Assembly (NCBI RefSeq): GCF_003347515.1
Contig: NZ_QEII01000274.1
Coordinates: forward strand, 1-64,000
DNA from: Rhodoferax ferrireducens
GTDB taxonomy: Bacteria; Pseudomonadota; Gammaproteobacteria; Burkholderiales; Burkholderiaceae_C
Direction: 5' to 3'
Length of the DNA stretch: 64,000 bases
Shown here: positions 51,548 to 60,821 of the stretch, one piece after another
Position numbering within the stretch: position 1 is the first letter of the stretch
How the letters are laid out: every line of letters starts with the position of its first letter
Made by a program: the position numbers and the translations under genes
Notes under the pieces: generated by a model
Told to the model about the DNA's origin: nothing
Database searches by the model: none
What the model saw: the letters and a program-made list of their open reading frames with translations, nothing else

Positions 51548-53152
51548 ATGAAATTCAAACCTGACTATATCGTCGTCGGTGCGGGTTCGGCCGGTTGCGT
51601 TCTGGCCAACCGCCTGAGCGCCGATCCTTCGGTTCAAGTGCTGCTGCTGGAAGCCGGCGGCAGCGACAACAGCCTGTTCTACCGGATGCCCGCCGGATTC
51701 TTTGAGTTAATGAAGTCCGGCAAGGGCAACTGGAACTATGAATCCGTTGCGCAGCCAGGTCTCAACGGCCGCAAGATGTATTTTCCGCGCGGCAAGGTGC
51801 TGGGCGGCTCCAGCTCCATCAACGGTTTGGTCGTCTCGCGTGGCAATGTCGGCGACTACGACCATTGGGCGCAACTTGGCAACGCCGGCTGGTCGTATCG
51901 CGACTGCCTGCCTTACTTTAAGCGGATCGAAAGCTACCCAGCCGGCAATCCGGCCTTGCGCGGTCACGGGGGGCCGATCGGCGTCACGCTGACACCGCTG
52001 GAGACGATGAATCCGACCTCGGGCGCCTGGATTGACGGTGGCGTGCAGGCCGGTCACCCCTTCAATCCAGATATGAATGAAGGCAACCCGCTCGGTGTCG
52101 CACAGATGCAGGGCAACTACGCCAACGGCGAACGGCAGAGCGCTTCGGCTCGCTATCTGAAGCCGGTATTGAGCCGGCCCAATCTGCGCGTCATGACAGG
52201 TGCGCTGGTCAAACGGGTTGTCATCGAAGGCAAGCGGGCCACAGGGATTGAGTACTTGCATCGTGGACAGTCCCACATCGTCCATGCCAATCGGGAGATC
52301 ATTCTCTCAGGGGGCGCCATCAACTCCCCGCAGCTTCTTCAACTGTCTGGAATCGGGGATCCTCTGGATATTCGTCCGCACGGCATTTCGGTGCGGCACG
52401 AATTGCCTGGTGTCGGACGCAACCTGCGCGATCACCTGTCTGTCGCCGTCAAACAGCGCATCACGCAGCCGTATTCCCTGCTCGCGAACCTGAAACCGCT
52501 GGCGATGGTCAAGGCCCTCGGCCAATACCTCCTCTTTCGCTCTGGCCCGACGGCAGTCGGCGCGCTAGAAGCCTGGGCGCACCTGAAGTCAAAAGCCGAG
52601 CTGGAATATCCCGATCTGCAAATTTACTCCGTGCCCCTCATGTACAACGACCATGGCCGCGACGTGATCAAGGAAGAAGGCTTCATGGCCGTCTTGAACG
52701 ACATCCAGCCCGGCAGTGTCGGCACGATAAATATCCGGTCGAGCGACCCGACGGTCGCGCCCGCGATTGACCCGAAGTATTTTTCCGATCTGGACGATCT
52801 GCGCGTGCTGCGCGACGGCATCCGGCTCACGCGCGAAATCATCGGACAAAAGGCCTACGATGGATTTCGGGGCAGCGAGTACGCACCTGGGACGGGGGTG
52901 ACTTCGGATGCCGCGCTCGATGCCTACATCCGCACCGAGGCCAATACCCTGTACCACCCGGTGGGCACCTGCAAGATGGGCTCAGATGAGATGGCGGTGG
53001 TGGATGCCGCACTACGCATCCGGGGGATGGACGGACTGCGTGTGATTGATGCCTCGATCATGCCCAACATCACCAGCGGCAACACCAACTTCCCGGCAAT
53101 GATGATTGCCGAGAAGGGCGCTGACCTGATCCTCGGCAAAGTAGCCGGATAA
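51548..53152 (+). CDS. GMC-family alcohol dehydrogenase (AlkJ/choline dehydrogenase-like)
   Basis: A 534-residue FAD enzyme. It has the N-terminal dinucleotide fold [45 protein letters not shown] and the C-terminal [10 protein letters not shown] and [14 protein letters not shown]. AlkJ-type enzymes oxidise alcohols made by alkane hydroxylases and pass electrons to the quinone pool. Directly after CYP153 and its ferredoxin this is the expected second step. No signal peptide is seen. Confidence 0.88.
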   Translation: MKFKPDYIVVGAGSAGCVLANRLSADPSVQVLLLEAGGSDNSLFYRMPAGFFELMKSGKGNWNYESVAQPGLNGRKMYFPRGKVLGGSSSINGLVVSRGNVGDYDHWAQLGNAGWSYRDCLPYFKRIESYPAGNPALRGHGGPIGVTLTPLETMNPTSGAWIDGGVQAGHPFNPDMNEGNPLGVAQMQGNYANGERQSASARYLKPVLSRPNLRVMTGALVKRVVIEGKRATGIEYLHRGQSHIVHANREIILSGGAINSPQLLQLSGIGDPLDIRPHGISVRHELPGVGRNLRDHLSVAVKQRITQPYSLLANLKPLAMVKALGQYLLFRSGPTAVGALEAWAHLKSKAELEYPDLQIYSVPLMYNDHGRDVIKEEGFMAVLNDIQPGSVGTINIRSSDPTVAPAIDPKYFSDLDDLRVLRDGIRLTREIIGQKAYDGFRGSEYAPGTGVTSDAALDAYIRTEANTLYHPVGTCKMGSDEMAVVDAALRIRGMDGLRVIDASIMPNITSGNTNFPAMMIAEKGADLILGKVAG

Positions 53153-53192
53153 CCGGCTGCGTATTGCCAGCCACAAAAAGGAGAATTCACTC

Positions 53193-53513
53193 ATGCAAAA
53201 TTTTGGCCCATCGGGCGAAGCCTGTCCGTTCTCGTTTAATCTTGATCCGGCCACCTTCAAAGTGGGCGATAGTGTGAGCTACCGTGTCCCCGACCGCTTC
53301 GATGACTTTCCCTTCGTCGGCACCCTCGTCGCGGTCCACGAAGACTATGTGGAAATTTCCCCGAATGATCCACTGAGCCCCGGCAAGCGCATGAAGGGAA
53401 CCCGGGAAAGCCGGCCCGTGGTCAGTTCCGCAGAAGCGCTCTCGGAGACTATCAGCAGTACCGGCACGGATGTGCCGCGCACCGAGTCGGGTCTGGAGTC
53501 CGTGCATGCTTAA
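53193..53513 (+). CDS. Unknown 106-residue protein
   Basis: A small protein with AAAAAGGAG ahead of its ATG, starting MQNFGPSGEACPFSFNLDP. It contains KVGDSVSYRVPDRFDDFPFVGTLVAVHEDYVEIS, a short strand-rich core like a KOW/SH3-type or carrier barrel, then a low-complexity Ser/Thr/Glu tail. It lies between GMC oxidoreductase and acyl-CoA dehydrogenase and overlaps the latter by eight bases, so it is certainly expressed with them. I recognise no family; it may be a small chaperone or regulator of the pathway. Confidence 0.6.
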   Translation: MQNFGPSGEACPFSFNLDPATFKVGDSVSYRVPDRFDDFPFVGTLVAVHEDYVEISPNDPLSPGKRMKGTRESRPVVSSAEALSETISSTGTDVPRTESGLESVHA

Positions 53514-54657
53514 ATCACGATCCGTTTACAACCAGGAACATGAGATGTTTCGCGACGCCGTTCGCGGCTTCATCAAGGCCGAGATCGCGCCGCACTTCGC
53601 GCGCTGGGAAGAAGCCGGCATCGTTGATCGCAGTTACTGGACGGCGGGAGGAAGGGCCGGCTTATTGTGCCCGCAGGTTCCCGAGCAATATGGGGGCGCG
53701 GGCGTCAACTTTGAATACAACGCCATCGTGGTCGAGGAAATTGGCTATGCCGGCTATGCAGGGCCGTTGACAAATTTTTCGGTGCATAGCGATGTCTGCG
53801 CAGGCTACATCCTGAAGGCCGGCAGCGAGGAACAGAAGGCGCACTGGCTGCCCCGCATGGTCACTGGTGAAACCGTCTGCGCCATCGCCATGACCGAGCC
53901 CGGAACCGGCAGCGATTTGCAGGGCGTGAAGACGCGCGCGGTACGCGACGGCGAGGTGTATCGCGTCAGTGGGGCCAAGACCTTTATCTCCAATGGCCAG
54001 CACTGCGACCTCGTGATCGTGGTGGCGCGCACCTCCGACGCGCCGGGTGCGAAGGGTCTCAGCCTGATCCTGGTCGAGACCGATCGGCCGGGCTTTCGCC
54101 GCGGAGGTAAATTGCACAAGCTCGGCCACCTGTCGTCCGACACCTCGGAGATGTTCTTCGATGAAGTCGAGGTACCCATCACAAATCTGATGGGTGCTGA
54201 AGGAGCCGGTTTCAGCACGCTGATGAACGAGCTTCCGCAGGAGCGGCTGATCATCGCCGTCCATTCCATGGCTGCGGCGCAACGCGCGTTTGACATCACC
54301 TGCGACTACGTGCGAGAACGCAAGGTCTTTGGCAAATCTGTCGCGGATTTCCAGAACACCCGCTACAAGCTCGCCGACCTCAAGGCCGATCTGCTGATGG
54401 GCTGGGCCTTCGTCGATCAATGCCTGGCGAAGCATGTGCGTGGCGAGCTGAGCGCGCTGGATGCTTCCACCGCAAAGCTCTGGTGCACCGAGATGCATGG
54501 CAGGTTGGTGGACCAATGCCTGCAGTTCCATGGCGGTTACGGTTTCATGCGCGAATACGAGATTTGCCGCTTGTTCGCCGACGCGCGCGTGCAGCGCATC
54601 TACGGTGGCACGTCCGAAATCATGCGCGAGCTGATTTCGCGCAATCTACAGTCATAA
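53506..54657 (+). CDS. Acyl-CoA dehydrogenase
   Basis: A 383-residue dehydrogenase similar to that at 1791-2960 (shared FYNQEHEMFRDAVRGFIKAEI-like start, here MLKSRSVYNQEHEMF). It has CAIAMTEPGTGSDLQGVKT, FISNGQHCDLVIV, LPQERLIIAVHSMAAAQRA with the catalytic Glu of long-chain enzymes and FHGGYGFMREYEICRL. The ATG at 53506 is chosen over earlier frames: GGAG is 7 bases upstream and the gene overlaps the small upstream gene by eight bases. It would start beta-oxidation of the acid made by the CYP153/GMC route; electrons go to ETF. Confidence 0.87.
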   Translation: MLKSRSVYNQEHEMFRDAVRGFIKAEIAPHFARWEEAGIVDRSYWTAGGRAGLLCPQVPEQYGGAGVNFEYNAIVVEEIGYAGYAGPLTNFSVHSDVCAGYILKAGSEEQKAHWLPRMVTGETVCAIAMTEPGTGSDLQGVKTRAVRDGEVYRVSGAKTFISNGQHCDLVIVVARTSDAPGAKGLSLILVETDRPGFRRGGKLHKLGHLSSDTSEMFFDEVEVPITNLMGAEGAGFSTLMNELPQERLIIAVHSMAAAQRAFDITCDYVRERKVFGKSVADFQNTRYKLADLKADLLMGWAFVDQCLAKHVRGELSALDASTAKLWCTEMHGRLVDQCLQFHGGYGFMREYEICRLFADARVQRIYGGTSEIMRELISRNLQS

Positions 54658-54808
54658 CCAGATCCCCACAGCCTATCTGGATCAGATGACCGTCAACTGT
54701 CCTTACGGAGGTTGTTTCAATCTGCGGCCTGTTCGAGGCCCGCAAACGCTGGTCCTGAAATGGATTTGATCCGCACCCCTGTGCAAGTCTCCTGGAAAAC
54801 TTCGAGAA

Positions 54809-56038
54809 ATGATTCAAGATAAACATGAGAAAGTTGTCGTCGTCGGCGCTGGGCAGGGCGGTGGTTCGGTCGTCGCCTTCCTGCGTCAATATGGCTATTG
54901 CGGCGATATCACCTTGATAGGCGAAGAGCCGGTCGCTCCCTACCATCGGCCGCCTCTGTCAAAGGAGTGGCTGAAGGGCGATTTCAGCTGTGAAACTTTG
55001 GAACTAAAGCCGGCTTCTTTCTATGCCAAACAGAAGATCGCACTGCGACTCGGTACCCGCGTCGCCCGAATCGATGCCAGTCGCGGCTGTGTGATTCTTG
55101 CGGATGGTGATGAGATGGGCTACGACCACCTCATTTTAGCCACGGGTGCGGATGCGCGCACCCTCCCCATGCAAGGCGCGGGGTTTGACAACGTAATGAC
55201 CTTGCGGACAATGAATGATGCCCAACGCTTACGCGCCGCGCTTGTGCCCGGCAAGAAGCTGGTCATCATCGGCGGCGGTTATGTGGGTCTCGAATGTGCC
55301 GCTACTGCGCGTACATTGGGTGTTGATGTGGTGGTCATCGAACGTGCTGGGCGCCTGCTTGAGCGCGTTGCCAGTCCACATGTCTCCTCATTCCTGGCGC
55401 AATTTCATCAGAACCATAGTGTTTTGGTCGAAACGAATGCGGACCTCTTGGCGATAGATGGATCCACACGCGCCGAGTCCGTGCAACTGGCCGATGGCCG
55501 CCGTTTTGACTGTGATTCGCTGTTGGTCGGAATTGGCGCCAGTCCTGCGATAGCTATCGCGGCAGAGGCCGGGTTGGCTTGCGACGACGGAATTTTGGTG
55601 GATGCTGATTGCCACACATCGAACCCGCATATCTTCGCGCTGGGCGACGTGGCCAGGCGCCCTCACGCCTTGTATCACTGCCGCCTTCGCTTGGAGAGCG
55701 TGCCCAGCGCCATGGAGCAGGCCAAACGCATTGCCGCTGTACTCACGGGCCGAAAGCCGGCAGAGGCGGAAGTGCCTTGGTTTTGGTCCGAACAGTACAA
55801 CTTGAAATTGCAGATTGCCGGACTGCTTTTCGAGTCAAAGAAAACCATCGTGCGTGGCGACCCGGATCAGTCGAAGTTTGCGGTGTACCACCTCTGCGAC
55901 GGCAGGGTGGTTGCGGTCGAAACGATTAACGCACCATCGGAATTTTTCGCGGGCAAGAAATTAATCGGATCGAAAAAAACCGTGGACAGCGAACGCTTGG
56001 CCGACCTGTCTGTCTCGCTCCATGAATTGGTGGCTTGA
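54809..56038 (+). CDS. FAD-dependent ferredoxin/rubredoxin reductase
   Basis: A 409-residue oxidoreductase. FAD binding VVVVGAGQGGGSVVAFL at the N-terminus, YHRPPLSKEWLKGD, a second dinucleotide fold VIIGGGYVGLECAATAR (NADH) and HIFALGDVARRP are the putidaredoxin-reductase layout. It passes NADH electrons to the [2Fe-2S] ferredoxin at 51221 for the P450. It is separated from the dehydrogenase by 151 bases, enough for an internal promoter, but the role is clear. Confidence 0.88.
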   Translation: MIQDKHEKVVVVGAGQGGGSVVAFLRQYGYCGDITLIGEEPVAPYHRPPLSKEWLKGDFSCETLELKPASFYAKQKIALRLGTRVARIDASRGCVILADGDEMGYDHLILATGADARTLPMQGAGFDNVMTLRTMNDAQRLRAALVPGKKLVIIGGGYVGLECAATARTLGVDVVVIERAGRLLERVASPHVSSFLAQFHQNHSVLVETNADLLAIDGSTRAESVQLADGRRFDCDSLLVGIGASPAIAIAAEAGLACDDGILVDADCHTSNPHIFALGDVARRPHALYHCRLRLESVPSAMEQAKRIAAVLTGRKPAEAEVPWFWSEQYNLKLQIAGLLFESKKTIVRGDPDQSKFAVYHLCDGRVVAVETINAPSEFFAGKKLIGSKKTVDSERLADLSVSLHELVA

Positions 56039-56045
56039 CAACTGT

Positions 56046-56076
56046 CCCGGGGTGAATCTGGGTCTTATGCCCGGGG
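56046..56076. terminator. Possible terminator hairpin
   Basis: CCCGGGG occurs twice (56046-56052 and 56070-56076) between two convergent genes. The six-base palindromic core CCCGGG can pair between copies over an 18-base centre. A T tract is missing, so this is weak. Confidence 0.25.
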
Positions 56077-57732
56077 CATCTGCGTCAAGCAGTCGGGCTC
56101 GTTCTGCCTGCCAACGGAACTCCCAACGGTCAAGGGCGTTTCGTAACTCGGGTGTTGAAATTCCTGGCTAGACGTTTGGGTCTGTCCCGAACCATCAAGC
56201 TTGAAGATCGCTACGGTCTGCACCAGGTCCTGGGCCTGAGATTTCAGGCTACTGGCTGCCGCAGCAATTTCTTCCACAAGCGCTGCGTTTTGCTGCGTGG
56301 CGTGATCCACCTGCGTAATGGCTTCACTCACTTGGGCGACGCCGGCTCTTTGTTCGGAACTGGCCGCGCTGATCTCATTCATGATCACGGTGACCCGTTT
56401 GATACTGCTGACGACCTCGGCCATGGTTACGCCAGCCTGATCGACCAAGGCTGATCCCTGTTCGACCCGATCCACACTTGCACCGATCAACGATTTGATC
56501 TCCTTGGCAGCCTCCGCCGATCGTCCCGCGAGGCTGCGAACCTCACTGGCGACCACGGCAAAGCCACGACCCTGCTCTCCAGCGCGGGCGGCTTCGACGG
56601 CCGCGTTCAATGCCAGAATATTGGTCTGAAAGGCAATGCCGTCGATCACGCTGATGATGTCGGAGATCTTTTTGGATGAATCATTGATGCCCTTCATGGT
56701 TTCTACGACTTGCGCCACAACTTCACCACCTCTGGCGGCGACGCAAGAGGCACTCATGGCTAACTCGTTGGCCCGGCTGGCGTTGTCAGCGTTTTTTATG
56801 ACGGCATCACTGAGTTCCGCCATGGAAGCGGCCGTCTCTTCGAGTGCGCTGGCTTGTTGCTCGGTGCGGGCAGAAAGGTCGTAGTTGCCTTGAGCGATCT
56901 CGGCACTGGCGGTGGCCACACATTCAGAACCCTCCCGTACGTGAACCACCACGTTGGCAAGACCGGTTTGCATGGCGGAAAGAGCCATGAGCACCTGGGT
57001 GATCTCGTCTTTACCGTCTATTTTGATAATGTGGCTCAGGTCGCCTTGGGCCACGGCATTGGCACCATCTTGCGCCCGGGTCAACGAGCGGGAGATGCCG
57101 CGCACCAGGGTTGAACCCAGAAATAGAGCGAAAAACACACCTCCTATGATCGAAGCAATCGATGCCATCCGAATAATTGCATAGCGGCTCGTTGCTCCGT
57201 CGAATTCCGCTTTGGCTTCATCCAGTTGAAGTTGAACAAGGAGTTTCCCATTGTCCCGAACCGGATCGTAAAGGGGGGCGAGTTTCTCAAACACGATGCT
57301 TTGCGCCTCTTCCAGATCATGCGCGTTCAACGCGGCGATGGCGGGCAGCATTCCTTGCGCATGGAGTTTTCTTTTGGCCTCTTTGAAGAGCGTGGCTAGC
57401 CGCGTTTCTTCAAGGGTCAGTTTGGTCGCCATGTAGGCGTCCAACTCTTTGTCGATCTGTTTGATGTTGGCTTCTATCTCGGCGTTGTACTTGGCGATTC
57501 TCGCCCGAGTTGGATCCAGAAGATTATTGCTGATCATCAAGCGGTTGTTCAGTATCAGCGCATTGATGGAACCTAAACGACCCACTGGAACGGTTCGACC
57601 CTGATACACCACCTCCAGGGATGTATTGGTTTTGCTGATGCCATACAGCCCCAGGCCGCCAGTAACAATCAGCAAGGTAGACAACACCGCAATCAAGAGA
57701 AAAAGCCGGGTTGAGATCTTAAAGTTTTTCAT
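56065..57732 (-). CDS. Methyl-accepting chemotaxis protein
   Basis: A protein of about 555 residues, start placed at 57732 ([17 protein letters not shown]). There is a first membrane helix at about 10-30, a four-helix-bundle periplasmic domain (residues 35-185), a second helix ([20 protein letters not shown]), a HAMP region and the signalling domain with [31 protein letters not shown]. The C-terminus lacks a CheR-binding pentapeptide such as NWETF. It is placed between two oxidation operons, so a sensor for substrate taxis is likely. Confidence 0.9.
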   Translation of the reverse strand: MKNFKISTRLFLLIAVLSTLLIVTGGLGLYGISKTNTSLEVVYQGRTVPVGRLGSINALILNNRLMISNNLLDPTRARIAKYNAEIEANIKQIDKELDAYMATKLTLEETRLATLFKEAKRKLHAQGMLPAIAALNAHDLEEAQSIVFEKLAPLYDPVRDNGKLLVQLQLDEAKAEFDGATSRYAIIRMASIASIIGGVFFALFLGSTLVRGISRSLTRAQDGANAVAQGDLSHIIKIDGKDEITQVLMALSAMQTGLANVVVHVREGSECVATASAEIAQGNYDLSARTEQQASALEETAASMAELSDAVIKNADNASRANELAMSASCVAARGGEVVAQVVETMKGINDSSKKISDIISVIDGIAFQTNILALNAAVEAARAGEQGRGFAVVASEVRSLAGRSAEAAKEIKSLIGASVDRVEQGSALVDQAGVTMAEVVSSIKRVTVIMNEISAASSEQRAGVAQVSEAITQVDHATQQNAALVEEIAAAASSLKSQAQDLVQTVAIFKLDGSGQTQTSSQEFQHPSYETPLTVGSSVGRQNEPDCLTQMPRA

Positions 57733-58021
57733 CTGCAGTCCTGGGTAACTCGATAAGGTTTCGGAGTCCACGGTCGCTGTCTTTCCAATCATGGGTGAAG
57801 GAATGGCTGTTCAAGGTGGACAAAAATGACAAAAGCTTCCCAATCAGAGTGGGATACAGCCTCGGAATTTACCAAGGAGAAATATGGTACGGCAGTGTAT
57901 CTTAATGAAATGTCTTAATCAAGATGACGTCATTTGGTAATGAAAAATTGGTACTCATGAATACGATAATGTGGCACACTGTATTAAATTTTAACCAATA
58001 ACCGTTTTGGAGAGCCATTTC
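57733..58021. promoter_or_regulatory. Divergent promoter region with AATATGGTAC site
   Basis: The spacer between the chemoreceptor and the AveC-like gene is 289 bases. The ten-base string AATATGGTAC at 57881-57890 is identical to the operator core at 18150 and 19952. About 90 bases later GATAATGTGGCACACTGTA echoes the right arm loosely. GGAGAG at 58009-58014 is the ribosome binding site for the AveC-like gene. Confidence 0.4.
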
Positions 58022-59173
58022 ATGCGCGGACCAGCAGCGTCTATAAAACAAGCCAACATGGCAGTCGATATCAGTGGCAAGGATGACAGCATTGTCGTCA
58101 AGAGCTGGTTCGTTGTAGGATGTGGCTTTCTGATCTTCATGGCCTACGTTGCCTACCAATGGGTGACAGCGCCCGGTTTCGGTCCCACGCAACTGCCTCC
58201 TGGCGTGGACGTGCCAACTCAGTTCAAGATTGGTGTCAGGGCCGTCGAAGTCGGCATGAGCTTGGTGTGGCTGTATTTCATCTACACGCAGTTGGTGAAG
58301 CCGATTCGCCAGACGGGGCAGCCCAATACGCTTGGCCTCTGCGGCATCGGTTTTTTCTTCGCCATTTTCTGGGATCCGTCAATGAACTGGATCCAGCAAG
58401 GGTGCGTGTACAACCCCTATGCGTTTAACCTGGGCTTTCTTTCCAACCACATTCCTGGCTGGATGAGTCCGCGCGCGGAATTGCTACCCGAGCCTTTGGT
58501 CGCCTGGTCCGGCGGCTACCCAGGCTTTCTGGTCTGGGGATGCCTGTTTGGTTTGGCGGCGATGCGCTGGGTCAAGGCCAAGTTCCCCGGCATCAACAAC
58601 CTCAAACTTTCCATTGCTGGCGTTCTTGCCGTCATGGTTTTCGACATGGTTCTGGAGAGTTTTCTGATCCGTTTCACCGGCATTTACGCGTACCCGGGCT
58701 CGATTCGTGCCCTAAGTCTCTGGGGTGGGCATTGGTATCAGTTCCCGATTTATGAAGCCATCTTTTTTGGCGGCTGGTGGGGCTTGTGCGCGGTTCTGCT
58801 GTACTTCAAGGACGACAAGGGGCTGACCTGGGTGGAGCGCGGTGTTGAAAAAATCGACATGTGCAAGCGCTCCAATTTCAAGAAGGGCATGATGCGCGCG
58901 ATCGCCGTGATTGGCTTCTGTCAGACCGTCGAACTTTTCATCTACGTGCTGCCCATGCCGCTGATCACCGCCAATGCCGATCCATTTCCCGATGACACCC
59001 CCGCCTTCTTCACCGTCGGTACCGGCATGTGTGGGCCGGGTACCGGTCTGGCCTGCCCGCGCCCGGATCTGCCAATCATGCGCCGCAACGATCTGAAAAA
59101 ATTTGAAGATTCACCTCGTTTTTCTGATGAGCAGGCGATGCAGCGTGTTGAAGAGAACAACAGCAAAAAGTAA
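58022..59173 (+). CDS. AveC-like (spirocyclase family) membrane protein
   Basis: About 383 residues with seven or so likely helices. The start at 58022 (MRGPAASIKQANMAV) has GGAGAG seven bases ahead. It shows SWFVVGCGFLIFMAYVAYQWV, FFFAIFWDPSMNWIQQG, EPLVAWSGGYPGFLVWGCLFG and LWGGHWYQFPIYEAIFFGGWWG, motifs I associate with the AveC family. AveC of Streptomyces has spirocyclase and dehydratase activity in avermectin biosynthesis, but many family members in other bacteria have unknown roles in lipid or terpenoid pathways. The gene starts the Mo-enzyme operon. A lipophilic-substrate membrane enzyme is the best guess. Confidence 0.7.
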   Translation: MRGPAASIKQANMAVDISGKDDSIVVKSWFVVGCGFLIFMAYVAYQWVTAPGFGPTQLPPGVDVPTQFKIGVRAVEVGMSLVWLYFIYTQLVKPIRQTGQPNTLGLCGIGFFFAIFWDPSMNWIQQGCVYNPYAFNLGFLSNHIPGWMSPRAELLPEPLVAWSGGYPGFLVWGCLFGLAAMRWVKAKFPGINNLKLSIAGVLAVMVFDMVLESFLIRFTGIYAYPGSIRALSLWGGHWYQFPIYEAIFFGGWWGLCAVLLYFKDDKGLTWVERGVEKIDMCKRSNFKKGMMRAIAVIGFCQTVELFIYVLPMPLITANADPFPDDTPAFFTVGTGMCGPGTGLACPRPDLPIMRRNDLKKFEDSPRFSDEQAMQRVEENNSKK

Positions 59174-59208
59174 TCGTACCCCTGGCTATTGTGAAAACAG
59201 GAAGTTCA

Positions 59209-59922
59209 ATGATGAATGCCGAGAATAAGCCGTTGCCGCCCGGACAGTTCGAATTTCCCTCATTTGACCGTTTCGGGCTCGGTCTGTTTGCCAAACGCTT
59301 TCCCGCGAATCCCGATTCAATTGCGTTCACCATTGGTGGCGATGTTGGCCAGTCCATCAAAGTTGGCAAGGAGTTTGCAGCCCTTCCGCGTGTCGAGCAG
59401 ATGTCGGATTTTCACTGCGTTACCACTTGGTCGGTGCTTTCCGTGCGATGGAGCGGCGTGCGCTTTTCAGACTTTTATCAGCAGGTGGTAGTGCCGTTGG
59501 CGAAGCCTCAGGGCGGCGCAAATTTTGTTGTATTTCGCGGAGAGGACGGCTTCTCCGTCAGTATGCCGTTGGACGACCTGATGGCATCGGACGTGTTGCT
59601 GGCCGACAGTCTGGACGGTCACGGGCTGGGCATCGAACACGGTGCACCGTTGCGCCTGGTGGCGCCTGCCCACTATGGCTACAAGAATGCCAAGCACATC
59701 AGCGCCATTGAGTTCTGGTGCAACCCGCGCAACTACCGCTTTCCATTTCCCTATCCGAAGTTGATGGATCATCCGCGAGGGCGGGTGGCCTTGGAGGAGC
59801 GCGCCCGCTTTTTGCCACTGTGGCTCATTCGTCCCCTCTATCGGGCGCTGATGCCGTTAGCGAGATACAAGATGCGCAAGTCGCTGGAGACGTATCGGGC
59901 CAAGGGCGGCCGCGGCGCATAA
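59209..59922 (+). CDS. Sulfite-oxidase-fold molybdopterin protein
   Basis: A protein of about 237 residues, start placed at 59209 (MMNAENKPLPPG) with AGGAAG upstream. MSDFHCVTTWSVLSVRWSGVRF holds the Cys (about residue 70) that binds molybdenum in the sulfite oxidase/YedY fold, and APHYGYKNAKHIS-type sequence (APAHYGYKNAKHI) follows. No Tat signal is visible, unlike YedY/MsrP, so it may be cytoplasmic. It lies between AveC-like and ethylbenzene-dehydrogenase-like genes. Its reaction is unknown; a partner or alternative Mo oxidoreductase for the same substrate is possible. Confidence 0.78.
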   Translation: MMNAENKPLPPGQFEFPSFDRFGLGLFAKRFPANPDSIAFTIGGDVGQSIKVGKEFAALPRVEQMSDFHCVTTWSVLSVRWSGVRFSDFYQQVVVPLAKPQGGANFVVFRGEDGFSVSMPLDDLMASDVLLADSLDGHGLGIEHGAPLRLVAPAHYGYKNAKHISAIEFWCNPRNYRFPFPYPKLMDHPRGRVALEERARFLPLWLIRPLYRALMPLARYKMRKSLETYRAKGGRGA

Positions 59923-60186
59923 GGCAAGATCCGCTGCCGTCAATGGGTCTGCCTTCGTATTTCGGTTGAAATTAATCTGCAGCACTAATCTTCTATGTGC
60001 TTGCAAAACATCTGCTCCCCAATTCCGTTGATCCACATCAAAGGAACTTGAGTTGCTTCGTTTGAGGGGCGAATTCCATCCTTTTGATGGGGGCCGCATC
60101 TTTCCAATCTCTATAAATTCAGCAACAAGGCTGCCCTGCACAGACAAAAAGTGCAGGCATAACTTCAACCTGATAGGAGACAAAAA

Positions 60187-60810
60187 ATGCGAAGTTCACA
60201 TGTCAAGAATATAGAGGAGTACCTGAATCCTGCGCTTGCCAGCTGGAGGAAGATCCCGGCCAAGGCCCTGGATTTGATTCCCACACCACTTGGGATGCAA
60301 CCGACGGAGTACATCCAGAAATCGTGGGAAGCGCGGCCGTATGGGAAAGCCAAGACGGTGCATGTGGCGAGCGTGCACGATGGACGCACCTGGGCGATGA
60401 GAGCCAGTTGGGCGGGCGTATCTCCGGCGGGGACGGACTTTCCCGACGCCCTGGCGGTGGCCTTGCCGGTGCGCGGCAAGCCGGCGCTGGTTCTGATGGG
60501 CGCACCGGATGCCCCCATTCATTTCCTGCGTTGGGCGGCGAACAAGGAGGGGGTACGTTCGCTGCTCGCGACCGGAATTGGCCAAAGCGGACCCGGTCCA
60601 GAGATCAAATGCAACGCCCAGGCTCACGCCGACGGGGATATCTGGAGCGTCGTCATCACTCGGGCGCTGGGTAGTGGCAAAGACGTCGCCCCACTGCTGG
60701 CTGGCAAGAAGACCGGCATCGGGTTTGCCGTCTGGCACGGAGGAAATGACGAACGGGCCGGCATCAAGGCCTTCTCGATTGACTGGGCCGAACTGGTCCT
60801 TGAGGCCTAA
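60187..60810 (+). CDS. Ethylbenzene-dehydrogenase-like gamma subunit (heme b)
   Basis: A 207-residue protein of the EB_dh/DMSO-reductase type II gamma family. PALVLMGAPDAPIHFLRW carries Met104 and DERAGIKAFSIDW carries Lys194, matching the Met/Lys axial heme ligands of EbdC. No signal peptide is obvious, so export would have to be with the alpha subunit. AGGAGACAAAAA precedes the ATG. The gene order here is gamma-beta-alpha, unlike the alpha-beta-gamma order of ebdABC. The protein would shuttle electrons from the beta subunit clusters to a cytochrome or other acceptor. Confidence 0.82.
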   Translation: MRSSHVKNIEEYLNPALASWRKIPAKALDLIPTPLGMQPTEYIQKSWEARPYGKAKTVHVASVHDGRTWAMRASWAGVSPAGTDFPDALAVALPVRGKPALVLMGAPDAPIHFLRWAANKEGVRSLLATGIGQSGPGPEIKCNAQAHADGDIWSVVITRALGSGKDVAPLLAGKKTGIGFAVWHGGNDERAGIKAFSIDWAELVLEA

Positions 60811-60821
60811 GGAGCGCGAAG

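Noticed and set aside
58022..59173. A macrolide (avermectin-type) biosynthesis gene
   Set aside because: No polyketide synthase or tailoring set is nearby; only family similarity to AveC is claimed, in a degradative context.
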